A stretch of 64,000 nt of DNA from DATGYC01 sp035298385 (GTDB lineage Bacteria; Bacillota; Sulfobacillia; Symbiobacteriales; Symbiobacteriaceae), in assembly GCA_035298385.1 (NCBI GenBank), contig DATGYC010000244.1:1-64000 (forward strand), in the 5' to 3' direction. A model generated the notes under the pieces. The model worked only from the letters and a program-made list of their open reading frames with translations. It made no database searches and was not told the DNA's origin. Both the position numbers and the translations under genes were made by a program. Below, piece by piece: positions 1-14,990 of this stretch; within the stretch, counting starts at the first letter, position 1; every line of letters begins with the position of its first letter.

Positions 1-698
1 TCGCCGGCGAGGTACTTCTCCATCAGAGCGTCGTCCGCTTCAGCGGCCGCCTCGACGAGCTCGGTGCGGTACAGCTCAGCCTGGTCCTTCATGTCGTCAG
101 GAATCGGCACTTCCTTGATGTCCTTGCCCTTGTCGTCGCCGTACACGATGGCGACCATCCGGACGAGGTCAACAATACCGGTGAAGGTCTCTTCAGCACC
201 GATTGGCAGCTGGACAGCCACCGGACGGGCATGGAGGCGATCCTTCATCATCTGGATGACCCGATAGAAGTCGGCACCCAGGGTGTCCATCTTGTTGACG
301 TAGGCCATGCGGGGAACCCCGTAACGGTCGGCCTGGCGCCACACGGTTTCGGACTGAGGCTCAACGCCACCCTTAGCGCAGAAAACGGTCACCGCACCGT
401 CGAGAACCCGGAGCGACCGCTCGACTTCAACAGTGAAGTCCACGTGTCCGGGCGTGTCGATGATGTTAATACGGTGGCCCTTCCACCAGCAAGTCGTAGC
501 AGCGGAGGTGATCGTGATGCCCCGCTCCTGCTCCTGCACCATCCAGTCCATCGTCGCAGCGCCTTCATGCACCTCGCCCAGCTTGTGGGTTTTACCGGTG
601 TAGAAGAGGATACGCTCGGTGGTGGTGGTCTTGCCAGCGTCGATGTGCGCCATGATGCCGATGTTACGCAGCATATCCAGCGTTACCTGTCTTGGCAT
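1..698 (-). CDS. fusA: Translation elongation factor G, N-terminal part (cut by window edge)
   Basis: EF-G is the GTPase that drives ribosomal translocation. Reading leftward from an ATG at 698, the protein begins [20 protein letters not shown] and has the P-loop [13 protein letters not shown] near residues 17-29, the switch region RGITITSAA, the DTPGH motif and the NKMD guanine-specificity motif. About 232 residues of the usual 690 or so are visible; the rest lies beyond position 1. An AAAGGGGGG ribosome-binding site sits just upstream. It is the last visible gene of the rpsL-rpsG-fusA string, the normal order. A divergent EF-G paralogue at 44548-46575 lacks the canonical P-loop, so this copy is the housekeeping factor. 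Confidence 0.97.
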   Translation of the reverse strand, partial: MPRQVTLDMLRNIGIMAHIDAGKTTTTERILFYTGKTHKLGEVHEGAATMDWMVQEQERGITITSAATTCWWKGHRINIIDTPGHVDFTVEVERSLRVLDGAVTVFCAKGGVEPQSETVWRQADRYGVPRMAYVNKMDTLGADFYRVIQMMKDRLHARPVAVQLPIGAEETFTGIVDLVRMVAIVYGDDKGKDIKEVPIPDDMKDQAELYRTELVEAAAEADDALMEKYLAG

Positions 699-813
699 CG
701 TGCACCCCCCTTTGGATCAAAACAGTAATGAAGTGGTATTTCAACCCGGTACCTGCCCCGCCTAGGCTGCGGTCTGGGACCGCAGCCCTGGCAAGTGGCC
801 CGGCGCAGGTTTC

Positions 814-1284
814 TTACCAGCGGTAGTGCGCGAACGGCTTGTTCGCCTCAGCCATCTTGTGAACTTCCTCACGCTTCTTCACAGCGCCACCAGCGCTGTT
901 GAAAGCGTCGGCCAGCTCAGCGGCCAGACGATCCTGCATCGTGCGCTCACCACGGTTGCGAGCGTAGCCCACCAGCCAACGGATGCCCAGGGCCTGACGG
1001 CGCTCCGGACGAACCTCCATCGGAACCTGGTAGGTGGCGCCGCCGACGCGACGGGGGCGAACCTCGAGGACCGGCATGATGTTCTTCATGGCCGTCTCCA
1101 GGACCTCCATCGGCTCCTTGCCGAGCTTGGCGGACGAGGCCTCAAGCGCACCGTAGAAAATGCGCTGGGCGGTGCCCTTCTTGCCATCGAGCATGATCTT
1201 GTTGACCACGCGGGTGACTAGCTCCGAGTTGTAGATCGGATCTGCCAGCACCTCGCGCTTCGGCACATGGCCGCGACGTGGCAT
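814..1284 (-). CDS. rpsG: 30S ribosomal protein S7
   Basis: S7 is a primary assembly protein of the 30S head and contacts the decoding region. The start at 1284 gives [13 protein letters not shown], the family N-terminus, and a 156-residue product, the usual length. An upstream in-frame start at 1305 would add seven residues but lies ahead of the AAAGGGG ribosome-binding site, so it is not used. The C-terminus KPFAHYRW is typical of bacterial S7. It lies between rpsL and fusA, 99 bp from rpsL, and is expected to be co-transcribed with them. Confidence 0.98.
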   Translation of the reverse strand: MPRRGHVPKREVLADPIYNSELVTRVVNKIMLDGKKGTAQRIFYGALEASSAKLGKEPMEVLETAMKNIMPVLEVRPRRVGGATYQVPMEVRPERRQALGIRWLVGYARNRGERTMQDRLAAELADAFNSAGGAVKKREEVHKMAEANKPFAHYRW

Positions 1285-1383
1285 GCTATGTTGCCCCTTT
1301 CTCAATTAAGCCCTGGATAGACAGTCTCCCTGATCGGGACCTTCGTCGAAGGGTTTGACTACTCTATCTACCCTTGGTTACCC

Positions 1384-1776
1384 TTACTTCTTCTTGGCCG
1401 GAGCAGCCTGCTTCTTCTTAGCGCCGTACTTGGAACGGCTCTGCTTACGACCGGCGACGCCGGCGGCGTCAAGAGCGCCACGGACGATGTGATAACGAAC
1501 GCCCGGGAGATCCTTAACACGGCCACCACGCACGAGGACCACAGAGTGCTCCTGCAGGTTATGACCAACGCCCGGAATGTAGGCGGTGACCTCAACCTGG
1601 TTGGTCAGGCGTACACGAGCAATCTTACGGAGAGCCGAGTTCGGCTTCTTCGGGGTCGTGGTCTTGACGACGGTGCAAACGCCACGCTTGAAGGGGTTAG
1701 ACTTCAGAGCAGGGGCGGTCGACTTCTCGGCCAGGACCTTACGACCCTGACGAACCAGCTGGTTAATCGTTGGCAC
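1384..1776 (-). CDS. rpsL: 30S ribosomal protein S12
   Basis: S12 forms part of the decoding centre. The 130-residue product starts at a GTG (1776), about 10 nt after a GGAGGT ribosome-binding site; the ATG further out at 1812 lies upstream of that site and is rejected. Conserved motifs KPNSALRK and [13 protein letters not shown] are present. The two lysines whose substitution gives streptomycin resistance are both wild type, and the aspartate that is often methylthiolated is present. The C-terminus carries a lysine/alanine tail (AAPAKKK). It follows the L7Ae-like gene, a common Firmicutes order. Confidence 0.98.
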   Translation of the reverse strand: MPTINQLVRQGRKVLAEKSTAPALKSNPFKRGVCTVVKTTTPKKPNSALRKIARVRLTNQVEVTAYIPGVGHNLQEHSVVLVRGGRVKDLPGVRYHIVRGALDAAGVAGRKQSRSKYGAKKKQAAPAKKK

Positions 1777-1835
1777 GGAAATGCGCACCTCCTTCCGTAA
1801 GAGAACTGTCATAGGAAGAGATGGAGCGGATCGGG

Positions 1836-2087
1836 TTAGCCATCAATGATAGCGGCTGTAGCAGCACCGACTTCGATGCCGCAAGCCTTCCCGAGCATCA
1901 CCATCGAATCCACATAGGTGAGTTCCACGCCTTCGGCCTGGGCGATGCGCAGGACGTCACGAATGACGTGCTCCTCTGCATCACGGGCGACGTAGACCGC
2001 CTTGGCGGCACCCTTCTCTATGGCCTTGGCCGTCTGCTTGGAACCGATGCTTTTCTTACGTGCAGCTTTTAACCGCTCCAAGGACAC
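1836..2087 (-). CDS. L7Ae-family ribosomal protein (YbxF-like)
   Basis: This 83-residue protein matches the bacterial L7Ae/L30e/S12e/Gadd45 RNA-binding family, usually found immediately upstream of rpsL in Firmicutes and known to bind K-turn RNA. The start is GTG at 2087, preceded by a GGCAGGAGGTAAGG ribosome-binding site. Visible family features are the basic N-terminus ([20 protein letters not shown]), the [16 protein letters not shown] segment, and the central [20 protein letters not shown] stretch. A promoter at 2121-2149 lies directly upstream and probably serves the whole L7Ae-rpsL-rpsG-fusA unit. The family assignment is firm; its precise role on the ribosome is not established here. 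Confidence 0.93.
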   Translation of the reverse strand: MSLERLKAARKKSIGSKQTAKAIEKGAAKAVYVARDAEEHVIRDVLRIAQAEGVELTYVDSMVMLGKACGIEVGAATAAIIDG

Positions 2088-2120
2088 CGTTCCTTACCTC
2101 CTGCCGAGACACACTTTCAT

Positions 2121-2149
2121 ATTGTACTCAGTAGGGTGGTGCCCGTCAA
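2121..2149 (-). promoter_or_regulatory. Sigma-A-type promoter of the L7Ae-rpsL-rpsG-fusA operon
   Basis: On the minus strand TTGACG (2144-2149) and TACAAT (2121-2126) are separated by 17 bp. It lies 34 bp upstream of the L7Ae start. A small hairpin, CAAGGC/GCCTTG, overlaps the -35 side and may end transcription from the methyltransferase gene upstream. Confidence 0.75.
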
Positions 2150-2183
2150 GGCTCATTGCGCCTTGATCCGCGATTATGCGCAG

Positions 2184-2786
2184 TTACTGAGGCTTCACCG
2201 CACGGAAGATATGGTAGCCGGCCTCCCGCTCCACATCCTCGATGTTGCCGAAGATCTCCTTCAGCTTCTTCTTCATGGAGGGGGCGCCCTGCTTCGTCTG
2301 AATGACGCACCAGTACTCACCGCCGGGTTTCAGCTGTGCGAAGGCGTCATCGACCATCTGGTAGATCACTTGCTTACCCGCACGGATCGGCGGATTAGTC
2401 AGGACCTTATCAAAGGTCAAGTCACGGACCGGGGCGAGTCCGTCACCCACCCGAACCTCAGCGTTGGTCACGCCGTTCTCGGACAGGTTGCGACGGGCCA
2501 AGTCCGTGGCACGCTCGTTGACATCAACCAGATAGACCTTACCCTCCGTCGCCAGCTTGGCTGCCACAGTCCCAATCGGACCGTACCCACAGCCAAGGTC
2601 CAGAACGTTATCATAAGGACCTATCCGCATCGTGTCAATCAGTAAAACACTACCAAAGTCGATACGCTGGCGGGAAAAGACCGCTGCGTCCGAGGTGAAG
2701 GTCAGCGTAAAGCCGCGCAGAGTGACGGTGATCTGGGTCTCGTCATGCGCGGCCGTCGGATTGTTGGTGTAGTAATGTTCGCTCAT
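2184..2786 (-). CDS. Class I SAM-dependent methyltransferase, RsmC-like (YbxB-like)
   Basis: The 200-residue protein carries the SAM-binding motif VLDLGCGYGPIG (about residues 62-73) and the catalytic NPPIRAG motif typical of enzymes that methylate exocyclic guanine amino groups in ribosomal RNA. A single-domain protein of this type (YbxB) sits in the rplL-rpoB gap in Bacillus subtilis; here it lies between rpoC and the L7Ae gene. It has its own apparent promoter (2838-2866) and is separated from rpoC by a strong terminator. RNA guanine-N2 methylation is inferred from the NPP motif and context; the exact target base cannot be read from sequence. Confidence 0.88.
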   Translation of the reverse strand: MSEHYYTNNPTAAHDETQITVTLRGFTLTFTSDAAVFSRQRIDFGSVLLIDTMRIGPYDNVLDLGCGYGPIGTVAAKLATEGKVYLVDVNERATDLARRNLSENGVTNAEVRVGDGLAPVRDLTFDKVLTNPPIRAGKQVIYQMVDDAFAQLKPGGEYWCVIQTKQGAPSMKKKLKEIFGNIEDVEREAGYHIFRAVKPQ

Positions 2787-2837
2787 GGGGGATCGCCTCC
2801 GGATCTGAGCTCGCCCCCATCAGTAGGGTGCTCACCA

Positions 2838-2866
2838 ATGCTACCGCGAACTATGCGTCCCTGCAA
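2838..2866 (-). promoter_or_regulatory. Candidate promoter of the methyltransferase gene
   Basis: TTGCAG (2861-2866) and TAGCAT (2838-2843) are spaced by 17 bp on the minus strand, between the rpoC terminator and the methyltransferase start. Confidence 0.55.
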
Positions 2867-2900
2867 GAGCATTGCGAGGGGAAAAATGTCTATGCGATGG

Positions 2901-2943
2901 TGCAAAAAGGAACCCGCCTAGCGATCGCCAGGCGGGTTCCTTT
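2901..2943 (-). terminator. Intrinsic terminator of rpoBC
   Basis: AAAGGAACCCGCC (2906-2918) pairs perfectly with 2931-2943 around a 12-nt loop. On the minus strand the stem is followed by TTTTT. It begins three bases after the rpoC stop codon. Confidence 0.93.
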
Positions 2944-2946
2944 GTC

Positions 2947-6474
<3,528 letters not shown>

Positions 6475-6490
6475 GCTTCAGCAACCTCCC

Positions 6491-10378
<3,888 letters not shown>

Positions 10379-10674
10379 GCGGCCTTGGCCTCCTCACAGG
10401 TGTTTGGTGGCCATCAAGAAGCTTCCCGTCTGGAAGTACCCACCGCGGAAGCGCTCGATGATTAAATCTGAAACCCCTAACCAGGCTTTTAAATGACCCG
10501 GCAGGAGAATTCATACCCTAGAACGAAACATCTTGGATACAAGGGGAGTTGCTCCCAAAAGCGCGAGACACACCTTGTATTCCTCTCCGCCAAAACAACA
10601 AATTATGCGCCCACCCCTGGTCTTTTTCACGGAACCAGGTGCGGGCGAATCCCATTTGTGTTTTTAGGTTGGCA
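10379..10674 (-). promoter_or_regulatory. Structured 5' leader of rpoBC
   Basis: About 300 nt separate the promoter at 10682-10710 from rpoB, and no gene is visible. On the transcript, a stem pairs 10573-10583 with 10535-10544 (GGATACAAGG/CCTTGTATTCC, one bulge) and encloses a smaller hairpin GGGAG-ttg-CTCCC at 10544-10556. No U-run follows, so it is not an ordinary attenuator. It matches no leader family I know. Confidence 0.5.
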
Positions 10675-10681
10675 AGGTAGC

Positions 10682-10710
10682 ATGATACCATGTCACCCAA
10701 GCATTGTCAA
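10682..10710 (-). promoter_or_regulatory. Sigma-A-type promoter of rpoBC
   Basis: On the minus strand TTGACA (10705-10710) and TATCAT (10682-10687) are spaced by 17 bp. A hairpin, AAGCACGCC/GGCGTGCTT (10709-10717 with 10731-10739), abuts the -35 element. Together with the terminator at 10771-10806 this means rpoBC does not depend on read-through from rplJL. Confidence 0.85.
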
Positions 10711-10770
10711 GCACGCCACCTCCTTCGGACGGCGTGCTTTCTCGTTATCGTGGTAACTGTCGAAGGATGC

Positions 10771-10806
10771 AAAAAACGGGGTTGCTACCCGTAGGTAGCA
10801 ACCCCG
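10771..10806 (-). terminator. Intrinsic terminator of rplJL
   Basis: CGGGGTTGCTACC (10777-10789) pairs perfectly with 10794-10806 around a 4-nt loop, and TTTTTT follows on the minus strand. It starts 14 bp after the rplL stop. Confidence 0.92.
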
Positions 10807-10820
10807 CCTTGAGGATGAGA

Positions 10821-11192
10821 TTACTTGACCTCGACCTCGGCGCCAGCTTCCTTGAGCTTGGCGGCAAGAGCCTCGGCGTCGCCCTTGGAGATCTTCTCCT
10901 TGACAGCCTTCGGGGCGCCGTCAACGACATCCTTGGCCTCCTTCAGGCCCAGGCCGGTCGCCTCGCGGACAACCTTGATGACGTTGATCTTGTTGGCGCC
11001 AGCAGCCTTGAGGATGACGTCGAACTCGGTCTTCTCCTCAGCGGCCGGGGCAGCAGCGGCCGGGCCAGCGGCCACGGCGACCGGGGCGGCGGCGGTAACG
11101 CCGAAGGTCTCCTCGAAGAGCTCCTTCAGATCCTTCAGCTCGAGGGCGGTCATACCCTTAATAATCTCGATAACCTCGTTGGCCTTCGACAT
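10821..11192 (-). CDS. rplL: 50S ribosomal protein L7/L12
   Basis: L7/L12 is the multi-copy stalk protein that recruits translational GTPases. The start at 11192 ([19 protein letters not shown]) follows AAGGAGG by six bases and gives 123 residues; an upstream in-frame start at 11222 is rejected. The N-terminal dimerisation domain (residues 1-35), an alanine-rich hinge ([17 protein letters not shown]) and the C-terminal factor-binding domain with [22 protein letters not shown] are all visible. It lies 68 bp after rplJ and is followed by a strong terminator. Confidence 0.98.
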   Translation of the reverse strand: MSKANEVIEIIKGMTALELKDLKELFEETFGVTAAAPVAVAAGPAAAAPAAEEKTEFDVILKAAGANKINVIKVVREATGLGLKEAKDVVDGAPKAVKEKISKGDAEALAAKLKEAGAEVEVK

Positions 11193-11260
11193 GTTGGTAT
11201 CCTCCTTAAAATGCGTGAGCAATTGTCGCTAAGTAATCCGGAACGATCTCAACCAGTCGA

Positions 11261-11794
11261 TTAGGCCTCAGTCTCAACCTGCTTGATGCGGGCGTCGAGG
11301 GCGTAAGCGAAGGAAGAGAGCAGGCCGTTGACGACACCAACAACGCCCGTGAGGGGCGCCTGGATGCCAGCCAGGACCTGAGCGAGCAGGACTTCGCGGG
11401 ACGGGAGATCGGCCAGGCCCTTGACGCCGTTGGCGTCGATGACCTTACCCTCCAGGATGCCCGCCTTCATAACGAACTTGGGCGCCTTGTCCTTGGCGAA
11501 GAAATCACGGATCAGCTTAGCAGCGGTGGCCTCCTCAGCGTTCGAGAACGCCAGGGTGGTGGTGCCGTGCAGGTACTGATCAAGCCCCTCGATCCCGAGG
11601 TCACGAGCAGCGATGCGAATGAGGGTGTTCTTGGCCACCTTCAGATCAACACCGTTGGCACGCAGCTCCTTGCGAAGCTTGGTGCTCTGGGCGACGGTCA
11701 GGCCCTTGTTGTCAGCCAGCACGACGCTCTTGGCGTTCTGCAAGGCCTCCTTAACCTGGGCAACAGAGAGTTCCTTTTCCGGACGGATCGGCAT
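11261..11794 (-). CDS. rplJ: 50S ribosomal protein L10
   Basis: L10 anchors the L7/L12 dimers to the large subunit. The start at 11794 (MPIRPEKELSVAQVKEAL) follows AAGGAGGTGACTATT and gives 177 residues. The rRNA-binding N-terminal domain with SVVLADNKGLTVAQSTKLRKEL and VAKNTLIRIAARD is followed by the C-terminal helix (YALDARIKQVE) to which L12 dimers bind. The gene is preceded by an attenuator-type leader (11820-11995), which fits the autoregulation of rplJL known in bacteria. Confidence 0.98.
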   Translation of the reverse strand: MPIRPEKELSVAQVKEALQNAKSVVLADNKGLTVAQSTKLRKELRANGVDLKVAKNTLIRIAARDLGIEGLDQYLHGTTTLAFSNAEEATAAKLIRDFFAKDKAPKFVMKAGILEGKVIDANGVKGLADLPSREVLLAQVLAGIQAPLTGVVGVVNGLLSSFAYALDARIKQVETEA

Positions 11795-11819
11795 AATAGT
11801 CACCTCCTTGCAAAGGAAA

Positions 11820-11995
11820 TAAAAAACCTCCGACCGATGAGGCGGAGGTTGTCTTGCGAAGGCAAGCAACGATCAGGCCCCGAATTAAGGGGCTCTGAAT
11901 CTCCGACCTCGGCGGGCTGGTCTTCCGACCATTTAGGCCCCGTGGGGCTCGCCTGCTGTCTGCGGCCGCTATTAGCTCTTGTTGAGCACAAGGGT
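11820..11995 (-). promoter_or_regulatory. L10 leader with attenuator terminator
   Basis: The transcript from the promoter at 11997-12025 runs about 200 nt before rplJ. It ends in an intrinsic terminator: AACCTCCG (11825-11832) pairs with 11843-11850 and TTTTTTATTT follows on the minus strand, only about 25 bp upstream of the rplJ start. Upstream parts form further hairpins (GCCTT/AAGGC around 11855-11865, GGGGCC/GGCCCC around 11875-11895). A terminator placed inside a ribosomal-protein leader fits the known Firmicutes L10(L12) leader, in which L10 complex binding promotes termination. Confidence 0.8.
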
Positions 11996-11996
11996 T

Positions 11997-12025
11997 AGTA
12001 TACACGGACCCCTCACTAGCGTCAA
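11997..12025 (-). promoter_or_regulatory. Sigma-A-type promoter of rplJL
   Basis: TTGACG (12020-12025) and TATACT (11997-12002) are spaced by 17 bp on the minus strand. Confidence 0.88.
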
Positions 12026-12056
12026 GCGAAAGTAGTCGTGTATGTTCTTGCCACCA

Positions 12057-12090
12057 AACAAAAGGGGGGCGCTTCGGGGCGCCCCCCTTT
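12057..12090 (-). terminator. Terminator after the 49-residue ORF
   Basis: GGGGGGCGC (12064-12072) pairs with GCGCCCCCC (12079-12087) around TTCGGG, extended by AAA/TTT. TTTTGTTT follows on the minus strand. It lies directly after the stop of the small gene at 12094-12243, which supports that gene being real. Confidence 0.85.
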
Positions 12091-12093
12091 ATC

Positions 12094-12243
12094 TTACAAC
12101 GGCTTCCGCTCCCGGCGGGTCTCCTCAAGCATCTCTTCCAGGCGGATCTTCTCCCTAAGCAGTCTGGCCCGCTCACCAGGCGCTGCACCGATCCACTGAT
12201 CCACAATGCGCTCTAGGCGCACCTTCAGTTCACGCTCGCTCAT
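12094..12243 (-). CDS. Small charged protein of unknown function (49 aa)
   Basis: The product begins MSERELKVRLERIVDQWIGA and ends LEETRRERKPL. It is rich in Glu and Arg and predicted to be mostly helical. An AAGGAGAG ribosome-binding site lies seven bases upstream of the ATG. A candidate promoter (12320-12349) and a strong terminator (12057-12090) bracket it, so it looks like an independent unit between rplA and rplJ, where Firmicutes normally have no gene. I do not recognise the family. A regulatory or ribosome-associated role would be speculation. Confidence 0.65.
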   Translation of the reverse strand: MSERELKVRLERIVDQWIGAAPGERARLLREKIRLEEMLEETRRERKPL

Positions 12244-12319
12244 TCATAATCTCTCCTTCGGTTAGCTTTTTGTTATAAGGTTAGGGGTTACTTGAAGGTG
12301 TTGTAAAACCTGTAATGTC

Positions 12320-12349
12320 ATCATACACGAATATGCATGAGAATAACAA
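12320..12349 (-). promoter_or_regulatory. Candidate promoter of the 49-residue ORF
   Basis: TTGTTA (12344-12349) and TATGAT (12320-12325) are spaced by 18 bp on the minus strand, 77 bp upstream of the small gene. Confidence 0.5.
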
Positions 12350-12377
12350 GTCGGACTTTTTACCTATTACAGCTAGG

Positions 12378-12408
12378 GTTTTGGCCGGATGTGGAAGTTG
12401 GCCAAAAC
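12378..12408. repeat. Inverted repeat upstream of the small-ORF promoter
   Basis: GTTTTGGCC (12378-12386) and GGCCAAAAC (12400-12408) form a perfect 9-bp inverted repeat with a 13-bp spacer, about 30 bp upstream of the -35 element. It could be an operator or a hairpin; no U-run follows. Confidence 0.5.
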
Positions 12409-12483
12409 GTGAATCGCTTTCATAGCATGCCATTCGGCGCTTCTCTTTATTAGGGGGCTTTGAAGTAATCTCGGTTTCTCAAC

Positions 12484-12518
12484 AAAAAAAGAATGACCTA
12501 CACAAGGTAGGTCATTCT
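12484..12518 (-). terminator. Intrinsic terminator of rplKA
   Basis: AGAATGACCTAC (12490-12501) pairs perfectly with 12507-12518 around a 5-nt loop. Seven T residues follow on the minus strand. It begins about 20 bp after the rplA stop. Confidence 0.94.
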
Positions 12519-12537
12519 GCTGTATGCAAGTACAGTC

Positions 12538-13245
12538 TTACTTCTCCGTGCTGACGGTCAACTTGGACGGGTTGACCTTGATGCCCGGGCCCATCGTGGT
12601 GGAGATGGTGATGGTCTTCAGGTAGACACCCTTCGAGGTGGCCGGCTTGGCGCGCACGAGGGCGTCCATGAGGGCCTTGAAGTTGATGCCCAGGTTCTCG
12701 ACATCGAACGAAGCCTTACCAATGGCAGCGCCAATGATACCAGCCTTGTCCGTGCGGTACTCAACCTTACCAGCCTTGATCTCCTTAACCGCGCCGGTCA
12801 CGTCAAAGGAGACGGTACCGGTCTTCGGGTTCGGCATCAGGCCACGGGGGCCGAGGACGCGGCCGAGCTTACCGACCATGCCCATCATGTCCGGAGTGGC
12901 GACGGCGACGTCGAAGTCGAGCCAGCCCTCCTGGATCTTGGTGACCAGGTCCTCAGCACCGACGACATCAGCGCCAGCAAGCTCCGCTTCCTTCGCCTTG
13001 TCGCCCTTGGCGAAGACGATGACGCGGACGGTCTTACCGGTACCGGCCGGCAGCGAGACGGCGCCGCGGATCTGCTGATCAGCGTGGCGGACGTCAACGC
13101 CCAGGCGGACGGAGAGCTCAACGGACTCATCAAACTTGGCGGTAGCGGTCTTCTTGACCAGCTCCAGCGCCTCGGTCACATCATACAGCTTTTCGCGGTC
13201 GATAAGCTTGACCGCCTCAGCGTACTTCTTGCCATGCTTCGGCAT
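12538..13245 (-). CDS. rplA: 50S ribosomal protein L1
   Basis: L1 forms the mobile stalk at the E site and often represses its own operon. The 235-residue product starts at ATG 13245 after CAAGGAGGAAC. Signature segments include [43 protein letters not shown] (the family signature) and the C-terminal [17 protein letters not shown]. It follows rplK by 94 bp and is closed by a strong terminator, giving a rplK-rplA unit. Confidence 0.98.
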   Translation of the reverse strand: MPKHGKKYAEAVKLIDREKLYDVTEALELVKKTATAKFDESVELSVRLGVDVRHADQQIRGAVSLPAGTGKTVRVIVFAKGDKAKEAELAGADVVGAEDLVTKIQEGWLDFDVAVATPDMMGMVGKLGRVLGPRGLMPNPKTGTVSFDVTGAVKEIKAGKVEYRTDKAGIIGAAIGKASFDVENLGINFKALMDALVRAKPATSKGVYLKTITISTTMGPGIKVNPSKLTVSTEK

Positions 13246-13339
13246 TTGAAGTGTTCCTCCTTGTGGTAGATAGATGTTCGGCCGTATCCGGAGCTCAGAG
13301 GCTCCCTACGACCTCCCACAAGCCCCTGTCGACGGTCGA

Positions 13340-13762
13340 CTACTCGCAGTCGACGCCCATCGAACGGGCGGTGCCGCGAACCATCATCATGGCAGCCTCA
13401 AGGCTGGCCGCGTTCAGGTCGGGCATCTTGATCTTGGCGATCTCCTCAATCTGAGCCAGGTTGAGCTTGCCAACCTTGGTCTTGTTGGGGACGCCGGAAC
13501 CGCTCTCAATGCCGAGAGCCTTCTTGATCAGAACGGAAGCGGGCGGGGTCTTGAGGATGAAGGTGAACGAACGATCCTCGAAGACGGAGATCTCAACCGG
13601 AATGATGAGACCAACCTGCTCCTTGGTGCGCTCGTTGTACTCCTTGCAGAACCCCATGATGTTGACGCCGTGCTGGCCGAGAGCCGGACCAACGGGCGGC
13701 GCCGGAGTCGCCTTACCAGCCGGCAGAGCCAGCTTGACGATCGCGGTGACCTTCTTCGCCAC
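13340..13762 (-). CDS. rplK: 50S ribosomal protein L11
   Basis: L11 binds the GTPase-associated centre of 23S rRNA. The start is GTG 13762, preceded by GGCAAGGAGGAATTCACT, and gives 140 residues with the family N-terminus [19 protein letters not shown]; an upstream start at 13816 is rejected. The proline-rich [19 protein letters not shown] segment and the C-terminal RNA-binding domain ([25 protein letters not shown]) are present. It begins the rplK-rplA unit downstream of nusG and has its own likely promoter. Confidence 0.98.
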   Translation of the reverse strand: MAKKVTAIVKLALPAGKATPAPPVGPALGQHGVNIMGFCKEYNERTKEQVGLIIPVEISVFEDRSFTFILKTPPASVLIKKALGIESGSGVPNKTKVGKLNLAQIEEIAKIKMPDLNAASLEAAMMMVRGTARSMGVDCE

Positions 13763-13841
13763 AGTGAATTCCTCCTTGCCAATGTGGTATGGCGGATGCC
13801 AGTGACATCCTCCCACTGCAGGAACAAGTGTTCCCGCATAT

Positions 13842-13878
13842 CAAAGGGCCGCACTGGCGTGCGACCTTTGAGATTCTA
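13842..13878 (-). promoter_or_regulatory. Extended -10 promoter and first leader hairpin of rplKA
   Basis: TGCTAGAAT on the minus strand (-10 hexamer at 13873-13878) has the TGn extension and only a poor -35. Just inside the transcript, AAAGGTCGCAC pairs with GTGCGGCCCTTT (13842-13869). Two smaller hairpins precede rplK, as expected for a feedback-regulated leader. Confidence 0.55.
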
Positions 13879-13910
13879 GCACAAAACGCGCCGCGATAAA
13901 AGAGCCGGAC

Positions 13911-14441
13911 CTAGATCTCTTCGATCTGGGTGAAATCAACCTCAACCGGCGTATCGCGCCCCATGACCGTCACAAGGATACGAGCCTTGCCACGCTCCGG
14001 GAAGAGCTCCTTGATGACACCAGGCGTCCCCTTGAACGGACCCGAGACAACATGGATCGGCTGATCGATGTCGAAGTTGACCACGTAGTTCGGGGTGCCC
14101 TTCTCATGCTCAGCGCCCAGGATCGCCTTGACCTCATCCTCAGCAAGGGGGATCGGCTTGTTGCCGGAGCCAACGAAACCGGTGACACCCGGGGTATTGC
14201 GGACGACGTACCAGGACTCGTCGGTCATGTCCATCTCGACCAAGACGTAGCCGGGGAAGGTCTTACGCTTCACCATCTTCTGCTTGCCGTCCTTGATCTC
14301 GATCTCATCTTCCATGGGCACGAGGACCCGGAAGATCTTTTCCTGCATGTCCATGGACTGGACGCGCTTCTCCAGGTTGGTCTTTACCTTGTTCTCATAC
14401 CCAGAATAGGTATGCACAACGTACCAGTTTTTGGCTTCCAT
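13911..14441 (-). CDS. nusG: Transcription termination/antitermination factor NusG
   Basis: NusG binds the RNA polymerase clamp and modulates pausing, termination and coupling. The 176-residue product has the NGN domain (KNWYVVHTYSGYENKVKTNLE at the N-terminus, FPGYVLVEMDM, and NTPGVTGFVG) and a C-terminal KOW domain (VSGPFKGTPGVIKEL, near residues 130-145). Start and GGAGG site are clear. It follows secE by 44 bp, the universal secE-nusG pairing. Confidence 0.98.
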   Translation of the reverse strand: MEAKNWYVVHTYSGYENKVKTNLEKRVQSMDMQEKIFRVLVPMEDEIEIKDGKQKMVKRKTFPGYVLVEMDMTDESWYVVRNTPGVTGFVGSGNKPIPLAEDEVKAILGAEHEKGTPNYVVNFDIDQPIHVVSGPFKGTPGVIKELFPERGKARILVTVMGRDTPVEVDFTQIEEI

Positions 14442-14485
14442 TGCAGGGGGTCCTCCAAGAGGCCCCGCGCCACCTCACTTTTTGC

Positions 14486-14695
14486 CTAGCGATTCAGCAG
14501 CTTCTCCAGGCCAAACCCGAAGACCATATCCAGCCCATAGAGGAAGCTGGAGACGACGAGCACCATCACGACGACTACCGCTGTCAGGTTAGCTACATTG
14601 CTAGTGCTGGGCCAGACCACCTTCTTGAGCTCATCAACGACCTCACGGAGATAGGAGCCCACGCGGGTGAAACCGCCCGAGATGCGAGCAATCAT
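14486..14695 (-). CDS. secE: Preprotein translocase subunit SecE
   Basis: SecE is an essential single-helix partner of SecY in the plasma membrane. The 69-residue product is the short Firmicutes type. It has the amphipathic VVDELKKVVWPS motif (residues about 19-30) followed by one transmembrane helix (LTAVVVVMVLVVSSFLYGLD). It lies between tRNA-Trp and nusG, and the promoter at 14765-14793 serves secE-nusG. Confidence 0.97.
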   Translation of the reverse strand: MIARISGGFTRVGSYLREVVDELKKVVWPSTSNVANLTAVVVVMVLVVSSFLYGLDMVFGFGLEKLLNR

Positions 14696-14764
14696 CTTCT
14701 CCCCACCCTCTAGTCAGTACGTGCCCAACACAAATAAAGACTGGTGATACCACCAGTTATCTGC

Positions 14765-14793
14765 ATCGTACCACAGGGCCGCATCTCTGTAAA
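14765..14793 (-). promoter_or_regulatory. Promoter of secE-nusG
   Basis: TTTACA (14788-14793) and TACGAT (14765-14770) are spaced by 17 bp on the minus strand, about 70 bp upstream of secE. Confidence 0.75.
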
Positions 14794-14827
14794 GTCTGTG
14801 CGGTTTGTGTGTATGGTATACTTCGCT

Positions 14828-14864
14828 GAAAAGAAAGAAAGCGTACAGCTTGTTGCTGCACGCT
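14828..14864 (-). terminator. Terminator after tRNA-Trp
   Basis: AGCGTGCAG/CTGTACGCT (14856-14864 with 14840-14848, one G-U pair) is followed on the minus strand by TTTCTTTCTTTTC, just past the tRNA 3' end. Confidence 0.75.
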
Positions 14865-14867
14865 TGC

Positions 14868-14943
14868 TGGCAGGGGCAGTAGGACTTGAACCCACAACCT
14901 ACGGTTTTGGAGACCGTCGCTCTACCAGTTGAGCTATACCCCT
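14868..14943 (-). tRNA. tRNA-Trp (anticodon CCA)
   Basis: The minus strand folds as a 76-nt tRNA with acceptor stem AGGGGTA/TGCCCCT, D arm GCTC/GAGC, anticodon stem ACGGT/ACCGT around CTCCAAA, T arm GTGGG/CCTAC and an encoded CCA end. It sits between rpmG and secE, the usual Firmicutes position. Confidence 0.98.
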
Positions 14944-14990
14944 ACGAAAGCCGTCGCATAGCTAAATAGACATGCGAACGGCATACTCAC

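Noticed and set aside
11751..12206. 151-codon minus-strand frame across the rplJ leader
   Set aside because: It spans the promoter, the attenuator and the 49-residue gene in another frame.
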